A stretch of 64,000 bases of DNA, taken from positions 372,001-436,000 of the forward strand of contig NZ_ATCL01000014.1 of assembly GCF_000416965.1 (NCBI RefSeq), given 5' to 3'. The translations under genes were made by a program, and so were the position numbers. Source of the DNA: Exiguobacterium chiriqhucha RW-2 (lineage in GTDB: Bacteria; Bacillota; Bacilli; Exiguobacteriales; Exiguobacteriaceae). The notes under the pieces are model-generated. The model had not been told where the DNA came from. It made no database searches and saw only the letters and a program-made list of their open reading frames with translations. Of this stretch, positions 1 to 7,432 are shown in pieces (within the stretch, counting starts at the first letter, position 1; each line of letters starts with the position of its first letter).

Positions 1-694
1 TGAAGTTGAATAATTGGTCTGAATGGATGAATGGTGCTCCGTTGATGTCCATATTGATAAAGTCCTCAAACCCTTTTCTCGTCAACAACTCGATTAAATC
101 TTGGATGATAATCTGTTGAAACTGATCTAATCCATTTAATTGTTTTAATTCATGCAAAAAATCTTGCCAAGAAATGAACCCTAATTCGACACCGTTTTCA
201 ATTAACTTTCTATTGGACTCTTTGGAATCTCCAATATCATCTTTTACAGCCTTACACATTTGTCGATCCGCAATGAAGAGAAGCACCTTCTCCTTGTTAG
301 TGCCTTTACGTGCAACAATCCGAGATTCCCTTGCGAGTTGGTGTTTACTTAATGTATACGAGCCATCGTCAGCATCATCCACTGAAGAGAGGCCGCTAAT
401 AAATTTCACCTCAATTCCGATAATGGTGTCATCAAAAGTGAGTAGAGCATCTAGCTCACCTTCTTGGTCATATGGCCAAAATTCAATCTTATTTGCCCAA
501 AAGTCGTCAGTGACTCCTTTGATGATTGATTCGACATTCGATGATTGAACTGAATTCGCTAATACTTTTCCAAGTCCGTCTGAAAAGGGAAGATAGCGTA
601 GAGCACCGAAGACATTGCCTGTTAAATTGTCTTCTAAGCGTTCTGATAAGTTTGAACCGGTACGACTGACTTTTCCTTTAATCTCAGCTAACAC
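1..694 (-). CDS. PD-(D/E)XK nuclease-like protein, 3' end outside window
   Basis: The reading frame starts at a GTG preceded by an AGGAGG ribosome site seven bases away and stays open to the window edge (231 codons), so the C-terminus is missing. Around residues 65-95 it reads GELDALL, then IGIEVK, which is the D...ExK spacing of the PD-(D/E)XK nuclease fold, followed by SKHQLARES, which could supply the usual downstream Q. A predicted core strand (VLLFIAD) follows. No methylase, helicase or toxin partner is visible on the right side; the left neighbour is not in the window. It could be a restriction-like nuclease or a host protein with a dead nuclease fold. Fold assignment is inference from motifs; the exact substrate is unknown. 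Confidence 0.6.
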   Translation of the reverse strand, partial: MLAEIKGKVSRTGSNLSERLEDNLTGNVFGALRYLPFSDGLGKVLANSVQSSNVESIIKGVTDDFWANKIEFWPYDQEGELDALLTFDDTIIGIEVKFISGLSSVDDADDGSYTLSKHQLARESRIVARKGTNKEKVLLFIADRQMCKAVKDDIGDSKESNRKLIENGVELGFISWQDFLHELKQLNGLDQFQQIIIQDLIELLTRKGFEDFINMDINGAPFIHSDQLFNF

Positions 695-869
695 AAACCG
701 ACCTCCTGATTATTGAATTATGTAAGAATACATACAGTTATTCGTTAGAAGTAATTTTTTTCCTTTTCAAATCAACATCAACACTTCGTTGAAAATAAAA
801 TTGAAGGTCAGTCTTTGATTGCGGAATTTTTTTCGAAACGGTATCGTAAAAAGAAAAAGGGTGAGACAT

Positions 870-1718
870 ATGGAATCGATGAACGGCCTGGCCCGCATCC
901 GTGGCGCCTATACGACACTCGGCAAGAAAGAGCAACGCATCGCCGATTATATCTTGAAGCAGCCTGAACGCATCATCCACCATACAATCAATCAAGTCGC
1001 CGACGACCTCGACGTCGCCGAGTCGACCGTGTTCCGTTTCTGTCAGCGCGTCGGCTTCAAAGGCTATCAGGCGCTGAAAATCGCGCTCGCCACCGACGTT
1101 GTCGCACCGCTCCAAGACATTCATGAGGACATCTCGCAAGAAGACACGCCGCTTGAAATCGCGGAGAAGATCTTCACGTCGAACGTGAAGACACTCGAGG
1201 CGACACGACAAATCTTGGATGGGGCCTCACTCGACGAGGCTGTCGCGCTTCTCTTGTCGGCCCGTCGCATCGAATTCTTTGGGAGCGGGGGTTCGGCCGT
1301 TATCGCGCTCGACGCGTATCATAAGTTCGTCCGGAGCGGATTGTTCGTCACGGCGAACTTGGAGTCGCATATGCAGCTCATGTCGGCGTCACAGCTGACG
1401 ATCGACGACGTCGCCGTTCTCATCTCGCACTCGGGCGCCTCGAAAGACACGCTCGATGTGGCAAAGGTGTTGAACGAGCGCGGGGTGCCGACAATCGCCA
1501 TCACAAACTATGCGAAGTCACCGCTCTCAAAACTTTGTGACGTCGCCCTCTATACCGTGTCGCAAGAGACGGAGTTCCGCTCTGAGGCGCTCGCCTCGCG
1601 CATCGCTGAGCTCAGCCTGATTGACGCCTTGTTCACCGTCGTCATGATGCGGCGCGGGGAAGAGGGCAGAGAATCGCTCCAAAAAATGCGTGAAGCCATC
1701 TCGCTTCGACGCATGTGA
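870..1718 (+). CDS. MurR/RpiR family transcriptional regulator (HTH + SIS)
   Basis: This 282-residue protein has the RpiR architecture. An N-terminal helix-turn-helix (about residues 35-65, INQVADDLDVAESTVFRFCQ) is followed by a SIS sugar-phosphate-binding domain (about 120-260, with FGSGGSAVIA and ISHSGASKDT). Family members sense phosphosugars and repress or activate sugar genes. The ATG at 870 is chosen because GGGTGAG lies just upstream and the extra 17 codons of the longer frame are basic and unlike the family. It stands alone between the nuclease-like gene and a hairpin terminator, so its target is not evident from context. A sequence at 789-805 upstream resembles the palindrome found in the mannoside cluster (14 of 17 positions), which may be an autoregulatory site. 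The family call is secure; the ligand is unknown. Confidence 0.88.
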   Translation: MESMNGLARIRGAYTTLGKKEQRIADYILKQPERIIHHTINQVADDLDVAESTVFRFCQRVGFKGYQALKIALATDVVAPLQDIHEDISQEDTPLEIAEKIFTSNVKTLEATRQILDGASLDEAVALLLSARRIEFFGSGGSAVIALDAYHKFVRSGLFVTANLESHMQLMSASQLTIDDVAVLISHSGASKDTLDVAKVLNERGVPTIAITNYAKSPLSKLCDVALYTVSQETEFRSEALASRIAELSLIDALFTVVMMRRGEEGRESLQKMREAISLRRM

Positions 1719-1720
1719 AC

Positions 1721-1748
1721 TGGCTGGCCATTCGGTCAGCTTTTTTTC
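1721..1748 (+). terminator. Rho-independent terminator after RpiR gene
   Basis: GCTGGCC and GGTCAGC form a stem with one G-T pair around an ATTC loop, followed by a run of seven T. It begins two bases after the RpiR stop codon. Confidence 0.75.
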
Positions 1749-1784
1749 ATGCAAGGATTATAAATAGGCAAATCGTGGAATTAC

Positions 1785-1810
1785 TATAGACAGATTGATT
1801 TTTGTCTATA
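1785..1810. repeat. Inverted repeat before small gene, possible operator
   Basis: TATAGACA at 1785-1792 is repeated in inverted form as TGTCTATA at 1803-1810, with a 10-base AT-rich spacer. It ends 18 bases before the start codon of the next gene and directly precedes its ribosome site. Its place suggests an operator or a 5'-UTR hairpin; no T-run follows, so it is not a terminator. Function is inference. Confidence 0.4.
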
Positions 1811-1828
1811 CAGAGAGGAACCACCGAT

Positions 1829-2212
1829 ATGAACAACCTTGAATTCTTGACGACCGAACACTATGACGTGTTCAAACAGTTGGCCCAGCGTCTGAACAAT
1901 CCTGGTGACGTCAAGAAAGAGTATTTCTCCGCCTTATACGTGATTGCCGGGAATGAGCGGGTGCGTAACCTCCTCTTGCCGTACATGGACCTCGAGCAAG
2001 GGAAAATCAGCACGGCGACAATCATCGACGACAATACGTTCGAGAAGCAGGACTTCATCCTCGTCAAACTCGTCATCCATTTGTACAACAATAAAGAATG
2101 GGTGCTCCCGACCGAGTTGATCAGTCTGCCACAAGACGACTATCAATTGGCCATGCAGGCGATCACGCTCTGCCGCGACGAACAGTTCGACGACGTCACC
2201 ATACCCAAATGA
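1829..2212 (+). CDS. Small conserved-looking cytoplasmic protein, unknown function
   Basis: This 127-residue soluble protein begins MNNLEFLTTEHY. I do not recognise a family. It has no signal peptide or membrane segment, is acidic, and is predicted mostly helical, with KKEYFSALYVIAGNERVR and LVKLVIHLYNN as likely core helices. The start at 1829 is chosen over an upstream TTG because AGAGAGG sits at the right distance from it. It is preceded by an inverted repeat and followed by a strong hairpin, so it is probably a single-gene transcript. Codon use matches its neighbours. It is a likely real gene because of the good ribosome site and full-length open frame. Confidence 0.7.
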   Translation: MNNLEFLTTEHYDVFKQLAQRLNNPGDVKKEYFSALYVIAGNERVRNLLLPYMDLEQGKISTATIIDDNTFEKQDFILVKLVIHLYNNKEWVLPTELISLPQDDYQLAMQAITLCRDEQFDDVTIPK

Positions 2213-2217
2213 ATGGA

Positions 2218-2242
2218 CCTGTCCCGCAGCTGTCGGGACAGG
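2218..2242 (+). terminator. Strong hairpin after small gene
   Basis: CCTGTCCCG pairs perfectly with CGGGACAGG around a seven-base loop, five bases after the stop codon. The downstream T-run is poor (TTATTCGTCT), so termination may be partial and let some transcript continue into the glutamate synthase-like gene. Confidence 0.6.
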
Positions 2243-2271
2243 TTATTCGTCTAACTGAAGGAGGACACGCC

Positions 2272-3864
2272 ATGTCTGTGAATACGACGATGCTCGCCAT
2301 CGTGCTCGTCCTGATGGTGTCGATGATTGCCGCCCCGTTCCTGTTCGTCTTCTATTTATGGCGCAAGGACCGCCATCAGCGTGAGCACTCCGTCCTCCGC
2401 AACTTCCCGATTCTCGGCAAGGTACGCTACATCTTGGAGAAGGTCGGGCCCGAGATGCGCCAATACTTGTTCTTGAACGACAACGAGGCGAAACCGTTCT
2501 CGCGAAACGACTATGAGGCGGCCGTTATTTCCGGGAAATATAAGTCGCGCATTATCGGGTTCGGCTCGGAGCGAGACTTCGAGCGGGGCGGGTTCTATCT
2601 GCAGAACGTGCTCTATCCGACGAACCGGAACGAGCTCCGCATCGATAACAGCGAGACCGTGACGACGCATCTCTATCAAGTCGAGGAGGACAATCTGTTC
2701 ACGCGGAAAGAGCGGATTGTCGAACGCGACGTCGGACCGTACTTATTGACAGAAGAGGACAGCATCGTCATCGGGAAACAGACGTGTCGGGAGCCGTTCT
2801 ATGTCCGCGGTCTCGTCGGTCAGTCGGCGATGAGTTTTGGTTCGCTCGGCGAGAACGCCATCACGGCGCTGTCGATTGGACTCGGTCGGGCCAAAGGGAC
2901 GTGGATGAATACCGGCGAGGGTGGACTGTCGGACCATCATTTGAAAGGCGGGGTCGACCTCATCTGTCAAATCGGACCGGCGCTGTTCGGCGTCCGGACC
3001 GAGGACGGTTCGTTCTCGGACGCGGCGTTCAAAGCGAAGAGTGAGATTCCGCAAGTGCGTGCCTTTGAGTTGAAGCTCGCCCAAGGTGCGAAGACGAGGG
3101 GTGGCCATATCGATGGCGCGAAAGTGACCGAAGAGATCGCCCGTATCCGGAACGTCAAAGTTGGCGTCACAATCGACAGCCCGAACCGGTTCTCTGAGTT
3201 CAAGACGGACCGAGAACTGCTCAGCTTCATCGAACGGCTGCGAGACATCGGCGGCAAACCCGTCGGCATCAAGCTCGTCATCGGACGCCTCGCAGACGTC
3301 GAGGCGCTCGTTCAAGAGATGGCTTCTTCCGGACAGCATCCCGATTTCATCACGGTCGACGGCGGGGAAGGCGGGACCGGGGCGACATACCAAGAGCTCG
3401 CGGATTCGGTCGGTCTGCCGTTGAAGGCGGCGCTCCCGTATGTGCATCAATTGCTCGTCGAATATGGACTCCGTGACCGTATCACGTTGTTCGCTTCCGG
3501 CAAACTCGTCACGGCAGACAAAATCGCCGTCGCGCTCGCGCTCGGGGCCGACTGCGTCAATATCGCTCGGGGCCTCATGTTCAACGTCGGCTGCATCCAG
3601 GCGCAAGTGTGCCATACGAACCGATGCCCGGTCGGCGTGGCGACCACCGACCCGAAACTGCAGCACGCCCTCGTCGTCGACGAGAAGAGTTACCGCGTGA
3701 CGAACTATATCATCTCGCTCCGCGAAGGGCTCTATAACATGACGGCCGCGGCCGGCCTCGATACGCCGACGAAGCTGTCGCTCGAGCATGTCGCTTACAA
3801 GTATCCCGACGGTCGGGTGAAGCGGGGCGAGGAATTATTCGATGGACAGGCGAAAGACGGATGA
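2272..3864 (+). CDS. FMN-binding glutamate synthase-like protein (YerD type)
   Basis: The 530-residue product resembles the synthase half of glutamate synthase large subunits, as in Bacillus YerD. An N-terminal membrane segment (about residues 6-28) is followed by a glutamate-synthase TIM barrel with SAMSFGSLGENAI, the FMN/substrate motif DGGEGGTGATYQE, and a C-x5-C-x4-C cluster (GCIQAQVC, then HTNRCPVG) that binds a 3Fe-4S centre in the family. It lacks the amidotransferase and GXGXG domains of full GltB, so ammonia-dependent glutamate synthesis is not assured and the true electron donor and reaction are unknown. The start follows AAGGAGG by about seven bases. It is convergent with the MFS gene and shares its terminator palindrome. 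Confidence 0.88.
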   Translation: MSVNTTMLAIVLVLMVSMIAAPFLFVFYLWRKDRHQREHSVLRNFPILGKVRYILEKVGPEMRQYLFLNDNEAKPFSRNDYEAAVISGKYKSRIIGFGSERDFERGGFYLQNVLYPTNRNELRIDNSETVTTHLYQVEEDNLFTRKERIVERDVGPYLLTEEDSIVIGKQTCREPFYVRGLVGQSAMSFGSLGENAITALSIGLGRAKGTWMNTGEGGLSDHHLKGGVDLICQIGPALFGVRTEDGSFSDAAFKAKSEIPQVRAFELKLAQGAKTRGGHIDGAKVTEEIARIRNVKVGVTIDSPNRFSEFKTDRELLSFIERLRDIGGKPVGIKLVIGRLADVEALVQEMASSGQHPDFITVDGGEGGTGATYQELADSVGLPLKAALPYVHQLLVEYGLRDRITLFASGKLVTADKIAVALALGADCVNIARGLMFNVGCIQAQVCHTNRCPVGVATTDPKLQHALVVDEKSYRVTNYIISLREGLYNMTAAAGLDTPTKLSLEHVAYKYPDGRVKRGEELFDGQAKDG

Positions 3865-3881
3865 CCGCGGTCATCCGTCTT
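3854..3881. terminator. Bidirectional terminator, perfect 28-bp palindrome
   Basis: AAGACGGATGACCG at 3854-3867 is followed at once by its exact reverse complement to 3881. Both convergent stop codons (TGA of the glutamate synthase-like gene at 3862-3864 and of the MFS gene at 3873-3871) lie inside the palindrome. Tails are only moderately T-rich on both sides. Confidence 0.65.
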
Positions 3882-5070
3882 GTTGTGTGAGCTGTTGGAA
3901 CAGTTTGGCATAGAGCCCCATCCCGATGAGCGCCGACAGCAAGATGAGCGTGAACACGGCGTACGGGGGGACGAAACCTGAGACGAGCACCGTCACCGGC
4001 GCCAAGAACTTGCCGATCGTGTTTTGGAGCGTATCGGCCGCGAGGTATTGGCCGCGTGACTCGGCCGGTGCGTAGCGGCTGATGAAACTCTGGCTGACCG
4101 AGGAGCGAATCAACTCGCCGAACGTGAACACGGTCGTGACGACGAGCAAGTACCAAATGTTCGACGAGAAGGCGACGAGGAACGTCCCGAAGCCGGCGAG
4201 GAACGTCGACAGCAGGAAGACGCGCCGTTCGTCCCACGCCCGGAACACGCGTGTGACCGGCATGATGAAGACGACGAACAAGAGCCCGTTATAGGCGACG
4301 AGCCAACCGAACAGGACCGTGTTCGAGACGTCGAACGTGGCCGGGGCCTGTTCAATCAAGTAGACCGGTAAATACACGTCGAGCTGCATGATTGGGATCA
4401 AAGCGAACACGCCGGCAATCAAATAGAGGCGGAACAAGGGATCGCGCAGAATCGTCGCATACGAACGCCCTTGGGTGCGGAATGTTTTGGCGACCGTCTT
4501 CTCAGGTGAGGCCGGTCGTGTCTCATGGGTGAGCGCCGCGAGCAGCACCCCGTACCCGAACAGGACGACGGCGCAGCCGAGGAGGAGCGCCTGTCGATGC
4601 TCGAAGAAGAGGACTGCCCCGAGGATGGGACCGAGCACGGCGCCGATATTGTTCGACGCCATGAACGTCGCGAACACGTCCCGCAAATGTTCGGTCGGCA
4701 CGAGGTCGGCGACCATGGCCGAGCTGGCCGGTTTATAGACGGCACCCATGAAACCGATGCCGATATACGTGATGTAATCGATGTAGGCGTTCGTCGACAA
4801 GGCGAAGGCGAGGAACAAGATCCCTTGCGCGAACGTCCCGACGAGCATGACGGGACGACGTCCGATCTCGTCCGCGAGCGAACCGCCAATCAAACTGCCG
4901 ATTAGAAGGAACAGCGGCGGTACGGCCATGAGCAGACCGGCCAGCTCGACGCCGAGTGTTCGGGCGAAATAGACGGTAATGAACGGGAAGTACATCCAAA
5001 ACAACAGATTGAACAGACCTTCACCGAACAAGCGGACCTTCAGATTGAGGTCCCAGCGGTACGATTCCAT
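3871..5070 (-). CDS. Major facilitator superfamily transporter
   Basis: This 399-residue membrane protein has about 12 hydrophobic segments and the MFS motif A between helices 2 and 3 (GGSLADEIGRRPVML). It begins MESYRWDLNLKVRLFGEGLF and resembles the drug/multidrug H+ antiporter branch, where members export small lipophilic compounds. The substrate cannot be read from sequence. The start is supported by GAAAGGAG upstream on the minus strand. It is transcribed alone, divergently from the Asp23 operon, with its own 3' end inside the shared palindrome. A long loop near the middle (RPASPEKTVAKTFRTQG) is the expected cytoplasmic loop between helices 6 and 7. Family confidence is high; the specific role is unknown. 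Confidence 0.85.
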   Translation of the reverse strand: MESYRWDLNLKVRLFGEGLFNLLFWMYFPFITVYFARTLGVELAGLLMAVPPLFLLIGSLIGGSLADEIGRRPVMLVGTFAQGILFLAFALSTNAYIDYITYIGIGFMGAVYKPASSAMVADLVPTEHLRDVFATFMASNNIGAVLGPILGAVLFFEHRQALLLGCAVVLFGYGVLLAALTHETRPASPEKTVAKTFRTQGRSYATILRDPLFRLYLIAGVFALIPIMQLDVYLPVYLIEQAPATFDVSNTVLFGWLVAYNGLLFVVFIMPVTRVFRAWDERRVFLLSTFLAGFGTFLVAFSSNIWYLLVVTTVFTFGELIRSSVSQSFISRYAPAESRGQYLAADTLQNTIGKFLAPVTVLVSGFVPPYAVFTLILLSALIGMGLYAKLFQQLTQQDG

Positions 5071-5318
5071 CGTTGTGCTCCTTTCAAGAGTCTATCTTTA
5101 CTGTAGGGAGTCCAGCTGAGAAAGAATAGACTTATGTTGCGGGATTTGCTAAGCTAAAAATAGAAAAAGCGAATATATAGGCGCTTGTTTGCGCTGTTAC
5201 ATAAACCGAACGTAAGTTCTTATTCTTGAATGGAGCGGTCACTTTCCCGAGCGGAGAGTGACCGCTTTTTGTTTTCCCGAGGAACAGTAACTCTCGCTAA
5301 TACTTCATAATATGAATT
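5071..5318. other. Divergent intergenic region with a possible small RNA
   Basis: This space separates the MFS and AmaP genes and holds no convincing ORF. Its main feature is an isolated intrinsic terminator on the plus strand (5234-5270) that follows no annotated plus-strand gene, preceded by short self-complementary stretches such as GCGC-TTGTTT-GCGC near 5191-5204. This suggests a small transcript starting around 5100-5170. No clear promoter was found. Confidence 0.35.
5234..5270 (+). terminator. Orphan Rho-independent terminator
   Basis: AGCGGTCACT pairs perfectly with AGTGACCGCT over 10 bp and is followed by TTTTTGTTTT on the plus strand. No protein gene reads into it from the left, since the MFS gene is transcribed away. 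It therefore implies a short upstream plus-strand transcript or protection from read-through. Confidence 0.75.
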
Positions 5319-5343
5319 GTTTCCATCGCGCTAGAACGGGAAA
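5319..5343 (+). promoter_or_regulatory. Predicted SigB-type promoter of the asp23 operon
   Basis: GTTTCC at 5319-5324 and GGGAAA at 5338-5343 are separated by 13 bases, matching the SigB pattern (GTTTAA, 12-15 bases, GGGTAT). It lies about 73 bases before the AmaP start. Asp23 genes of staphylococci are classic SigB targets, so the context supports the call. Confidence 0.6.
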
Positions 5344-5415
5344 ATATAAAGACAGACATCAACGGAGCGGAGCGAAATTGTCAGATGAAGCGGAGTGCAC
5401 AAAGGGGATGTGGGT

Positions 5416-5958
5416 ATGAACGGGTTGAATCGATTCATATTGGTCATCACTGGCATCGTCGGGTTGGTGAGCGTGGTGGTGTTGTTGCTCGGCATTTATG
5501 ACGTCCCGCGACTCAGTCCTTATTGGGAGCGTTGGCAAAACCAAGAAGAGTACGTCTACACCGTGCTCGCTCTATCGATTTTCCTCGGGGTCGTCTTCCT
5601 CATCATGCTCGTGACTGGCTTGGTGGCCAAGTCGAATACGGGGCGTTACACGATTCAGACGGGGGAAGGGCGGATCACGATTTCGACCGAGACGATCGAG
5701 AAGATGGTGTATGAGTCGTTGAAGCCGTTCCAAGGGGTGCGGGCGCCGGACGTCAACGTTGACATCGATTCGAAGCGAGACAGCGTGCGCGTCCACATCG
5801 ACTGTTCCGTTTTCAATCGACAAGGGTTGCCGACGCTCGGCAAAGAGATTCAGACGCATGTGAAAGAGCGTCTTGAGTCATTGCTCGAAGTGCCGGTGAC
5901 GGACGTGTCACTGAACATTCAAGATACGAAGCGGCAGACGTCAGAACGAGTCGTATAA
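5416..5958 (+). CDS. amaP: Alkaline shock response membrane anchor protein AmaP
   Basis: The 180-residue product has two N-terminal membrane helices (about residues 5-27 and 46-70, separated by YWERWQNQEEY), then a cytoplasmic domain. That layout is typical of AmaP, which anchors Asp23 to the membrane in staphylococci. The soluble part carries the Asp23-like pattern RITISTETIEKMVYESL and a C-terminal VTDVSLNIQ strand. The ATG at 5416 is chosen because AAAGGGG lies eight bases upstream; a GTG seven codons earlier lacks a ribosome site. It is the first gene of a three-gene operon with a DUF2273 protein and Asp23 and is preceded by a SigB-like promoter. Confidence 0.85.
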   Translation: MNGLNRFILVITGIVGLVSVVVLLLGIYDVPRLSPYWERWQNQEEYVYTVLALSIFLGVVFLIMLVTGLVAKSNTGRYTIQTGEGRITISTETIEKMVYESLKPFQGVRAPDVNVDIDSKRDSVRVHIDCSVFNRQGLPTLGKEIQTHVKERLESLLEVPVTDVSLNIQDTKRQTSERVV

Positions 5959-5970
5959 GGAGGTGCTGTG

Positions 5971-6186
5971 ATGGATACGAAAACGATATTGTTTCCTTAT
6001 CGCTTCCGTCTAATCGGAATCGTCGTCGGGGTGGTCATTGCGGTGCTGTTCCTGACGATTGGCTTCGGACAGACGGTATTGATCGTGACATTGGCACTGG
6101 TCGGTTTCTTAATCGGGAAATGGGGCGATGGGGCGCTCCACGTAAACGAGTGGGTAGAATTTTTCATACGGAAGCAGCGGCGCTGA
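5971..6186 (+). CDS. DUF2273-type small membrane protein
   Basis: This 71-residue protein has two hydrophobic segments (about residues 12-30 and 32-48, the second ending IGKWGDGALHVNEWVEF) and a basic C-terminus (FFIRKQRR). Proteins of this type sit between amaP and asp23 in many Firmicutes. Their role is not established beyond membership of the Asp23 membrane complex. The ATG at 5971 follows GGAGGTG; the GTG directly before it is too close to that site. Spacing to amaP is 12 bases and to asp23 24 bases, consistent with one transcript. Confidence 0.82.
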   Translation: MDTKTILFPYRFRLIGIVVGVVIAVLFLTIGFGQTVLIVTLALVGFLIGKWGDGALHVNEWVEFFIRKQRR

Positions 6187-6210
6187 ATCGATACAAAGGA
6201 GTGAGCGGTC

Positions 6211-6654
6211 ATGCAAGACGAAAACATGAGCCTCCCGACGAATGTGGTGGATGGCGGGCGGCACAATAAACTGACGTTCGAGGAGCAGGTCATCAAGAAA
6301 ATCGCCGGACTCGCCACGGGGGAAGTGCAAGGCATCCTGTCGATGAGCGGTGGCTTCATGAGCGGATTCACGGACCGGTTTCGGAGCACCGAAGACATCA
6401 CGAAAGGCATTGACGCTGAGATTGGGGAGCATCAAGTCGCGCTCGATTTACGTGTCATCGTCGAATACGGCAAAAGCATACCGGGCATCTTTGACGACAC
6501 TGTTTTGAAAATCAAAAAGGCGATGGCCGACATGACTGGTCTCGAGGTCGTCGAAGTGAACATGCACGTCGAAGACGTCATGACACGTGAAGAGTTCGAT
6601 GTGAAACGGAAGACGGTCGAAGAAGTGGGCGAACCGAGTCGTGACCTTGTCTGA
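6211..6654 (+). CDS. asp23: Asp23/Gls24 family envelope stress response protein
   Basis: The 147-residue soluble protein contains the Asp23 domain throughout: LTFEEQVIKKIAGLATGEVQG near the start, the central VALDLRVIVEYGKSIPGIFD, and VVEVNMHVEDVMT near the end. Family members form membrane-tethered filaments through AmaP and contribute to envelope and alkaline stress tolerance. The ribosome site AAAGGAG stands just upstream of the ATG. It is the last gene of the amaP operon and is closed by a terminator eight bases after the stop. SigB control is inferred from the upstream promoter. Family assignment is secure. Confidence 0.9.
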   Translation: MQDENMSLPTNVVDGGRHNKLTFEEQVIKKIAGLATGEVQGILSMSGGFMSGFTDRFRSTEDITKGIDAEIGEHQVALDLRVIVEYGKSIPGIFDDTVLKIKKAMADMTGLEVVEVNMHVEDVMTREEFDVKRKTVEEVGEPSRDLV

Positions 6655-6661
6655 TATGCGG

Positions 6662-6692
6662 GCAGTCCTTTTCCACAGGACTGTCTTTTTTA
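6662..6692 (+). terminator. Rho-independent terminator after asp23
   Basis: CAGTCCT pairs with AGGACTG around a seven-base loop, with the stem extended by GC and TC flanks, and is followed by six T. Confidence 0.8.
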
Positions 6693-6717
6693 TGCCGCCT
6701 CGCGGACAGGCTCGAGC

Positions 6718-6743
6718 GATTAACTCGTTTTAGGAAGGGGAAC
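6718..6743 (+). promoter_or_regulatory. Possible SigB-type promoter of the flavodoxin-like gene
   Basis: GATTAA at 6718-6723 and GGGAAC at 6738-6743 are separated by 14 bases, one to two changes from the SigB consensus at each box. It lies about 33 bases before the gene start. This is weaker than the asp23 promoter. Confidence 0.35.
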
Positions 6744-6775
6744 ACCTAACTGTTGATTATCTAAGGAGGGATTCG

Positions 6776-7390
6776 ATGAAAGCCTTATTCTTGAACTGTT
6801 CGTTGAAAGGCGAGGGCACGACCTCGCACACGGAAGGGCTCATGAAAGATATCATTCCACACTTCGACAAACTCGGGGTCGACTCGGAGATCGTCCGTGT
6901 CGTCGACTACAACGTCGCGTTCGGAGTAACAGAAGATGAAGGGGGCGGTGACGAGTGGCCGCAAATTTTCGAGAAAGTGAAGGCGGCCGATATCCTCATC
7001 ATCGGGACACCGCTTTGGCTCGGTGAGAAGAGCAGCGTCGCGACGCAAGTCATCGAGCGGCTATACGGAGGAAGCGCCTTAACGAACGATAAAGGCCAGA
7101 CCATCTATTACAACAAAGTCGGCGGTGTCGTCGTGACAGGGAACGAGGACGGGGCGAAACATGCCTGTGCGTCCATCTTGTACGGGCTATCCCATATCGG
7201 CTTCACTGTCCCGCCGAACGTCGACACGTATTGGGTCGGTGAGGCCGGTCCGGGCGACTCATACATCGAGGCCGGCCGCGACAACGCCTTCACGAAAAAG
7301 AACGGTCGTGTCATGGCGTACAACCTCTACCATTTCGCGAACCTATTGAAGCAGACGCCAATCCCGGCGGAAGGCAACGTCATGGAGTGA
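6776..7390 (+). CDS. Flavodoxin-like NAD(P)H-dependent oxidoreductase
   Basis: This 204-residue protein has the flavodoxin-like fold of NAD(P)H:FMN reductases and quinone reductases. It opens with the FMN phosphate loop FLNCSLKGEGTTSHTEG, has ADILIIGTPLWLGEKSSVATQVIERL (a flavin-binding loop with dimer helix), and VVVTGNEDGAKHA as the third flavin loop. Members reduce FMN, quinones or azo dyes with NAD(P)H in the cytoplasm; the substrate here is not determinable. The start follows TAAGGAGG by five to six bases. It is monocistronic, with a SigB-like promoter candidate upstream and a palindromic terminator downstream, so a stress role is possible. Confidence 0.85.
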   Translation: MKALFLNCSLKGEGTTSHTEGLMKDIIPHFDKLGVDSEIVRVVDYNVAFGVTEDEGGGDEWPQIFEKVKAADILIIGTPLWLGEKSSVATQVIERLYGGSALTNDKGQTIYYNKVGGVVVTGNEDGAKHACASILYGLSHIGFTVPPNVDTYWVGEAGPGDSYIEAGRDNAFTKKNGRVMAYNLYHFANLLKQTPIPAEGNVME

Positions 7391-7401
7391 CGGACAGCGC
7401 G

Positions 7402-7427
7402 ACAGCCCCTAGACATCTAGGGGCTGT
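7402..7427. terminator. Bidirectional terminator between convergent genes
   Basis: ACAGCCCCTAGA and TCTAGGGGCTGT form a perfect 12-bp stem with a two-base spacer between the flavodoxin-like gene and the minus-strand gene ending at 7433. T-runs are short on both sides. Confidence 0.6.
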
Positions 7428-7432
7428 TCACA

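Noticed and set aside
174-548. Plus-strand 124-codon frame at the left edge
   Set aside because: The opposite strand holds a better gene with a strong ribosome site and nuclease-fold motifs; this frame is Ser-rich and lacks features.
2743-3789. Minus-strand open frame of 348 codons within the glutamate synthase-like gene
   Set aside because: It is a reverse-frame shadow of a gene with clear cofactor motifs; composition is typical of antisense frames.
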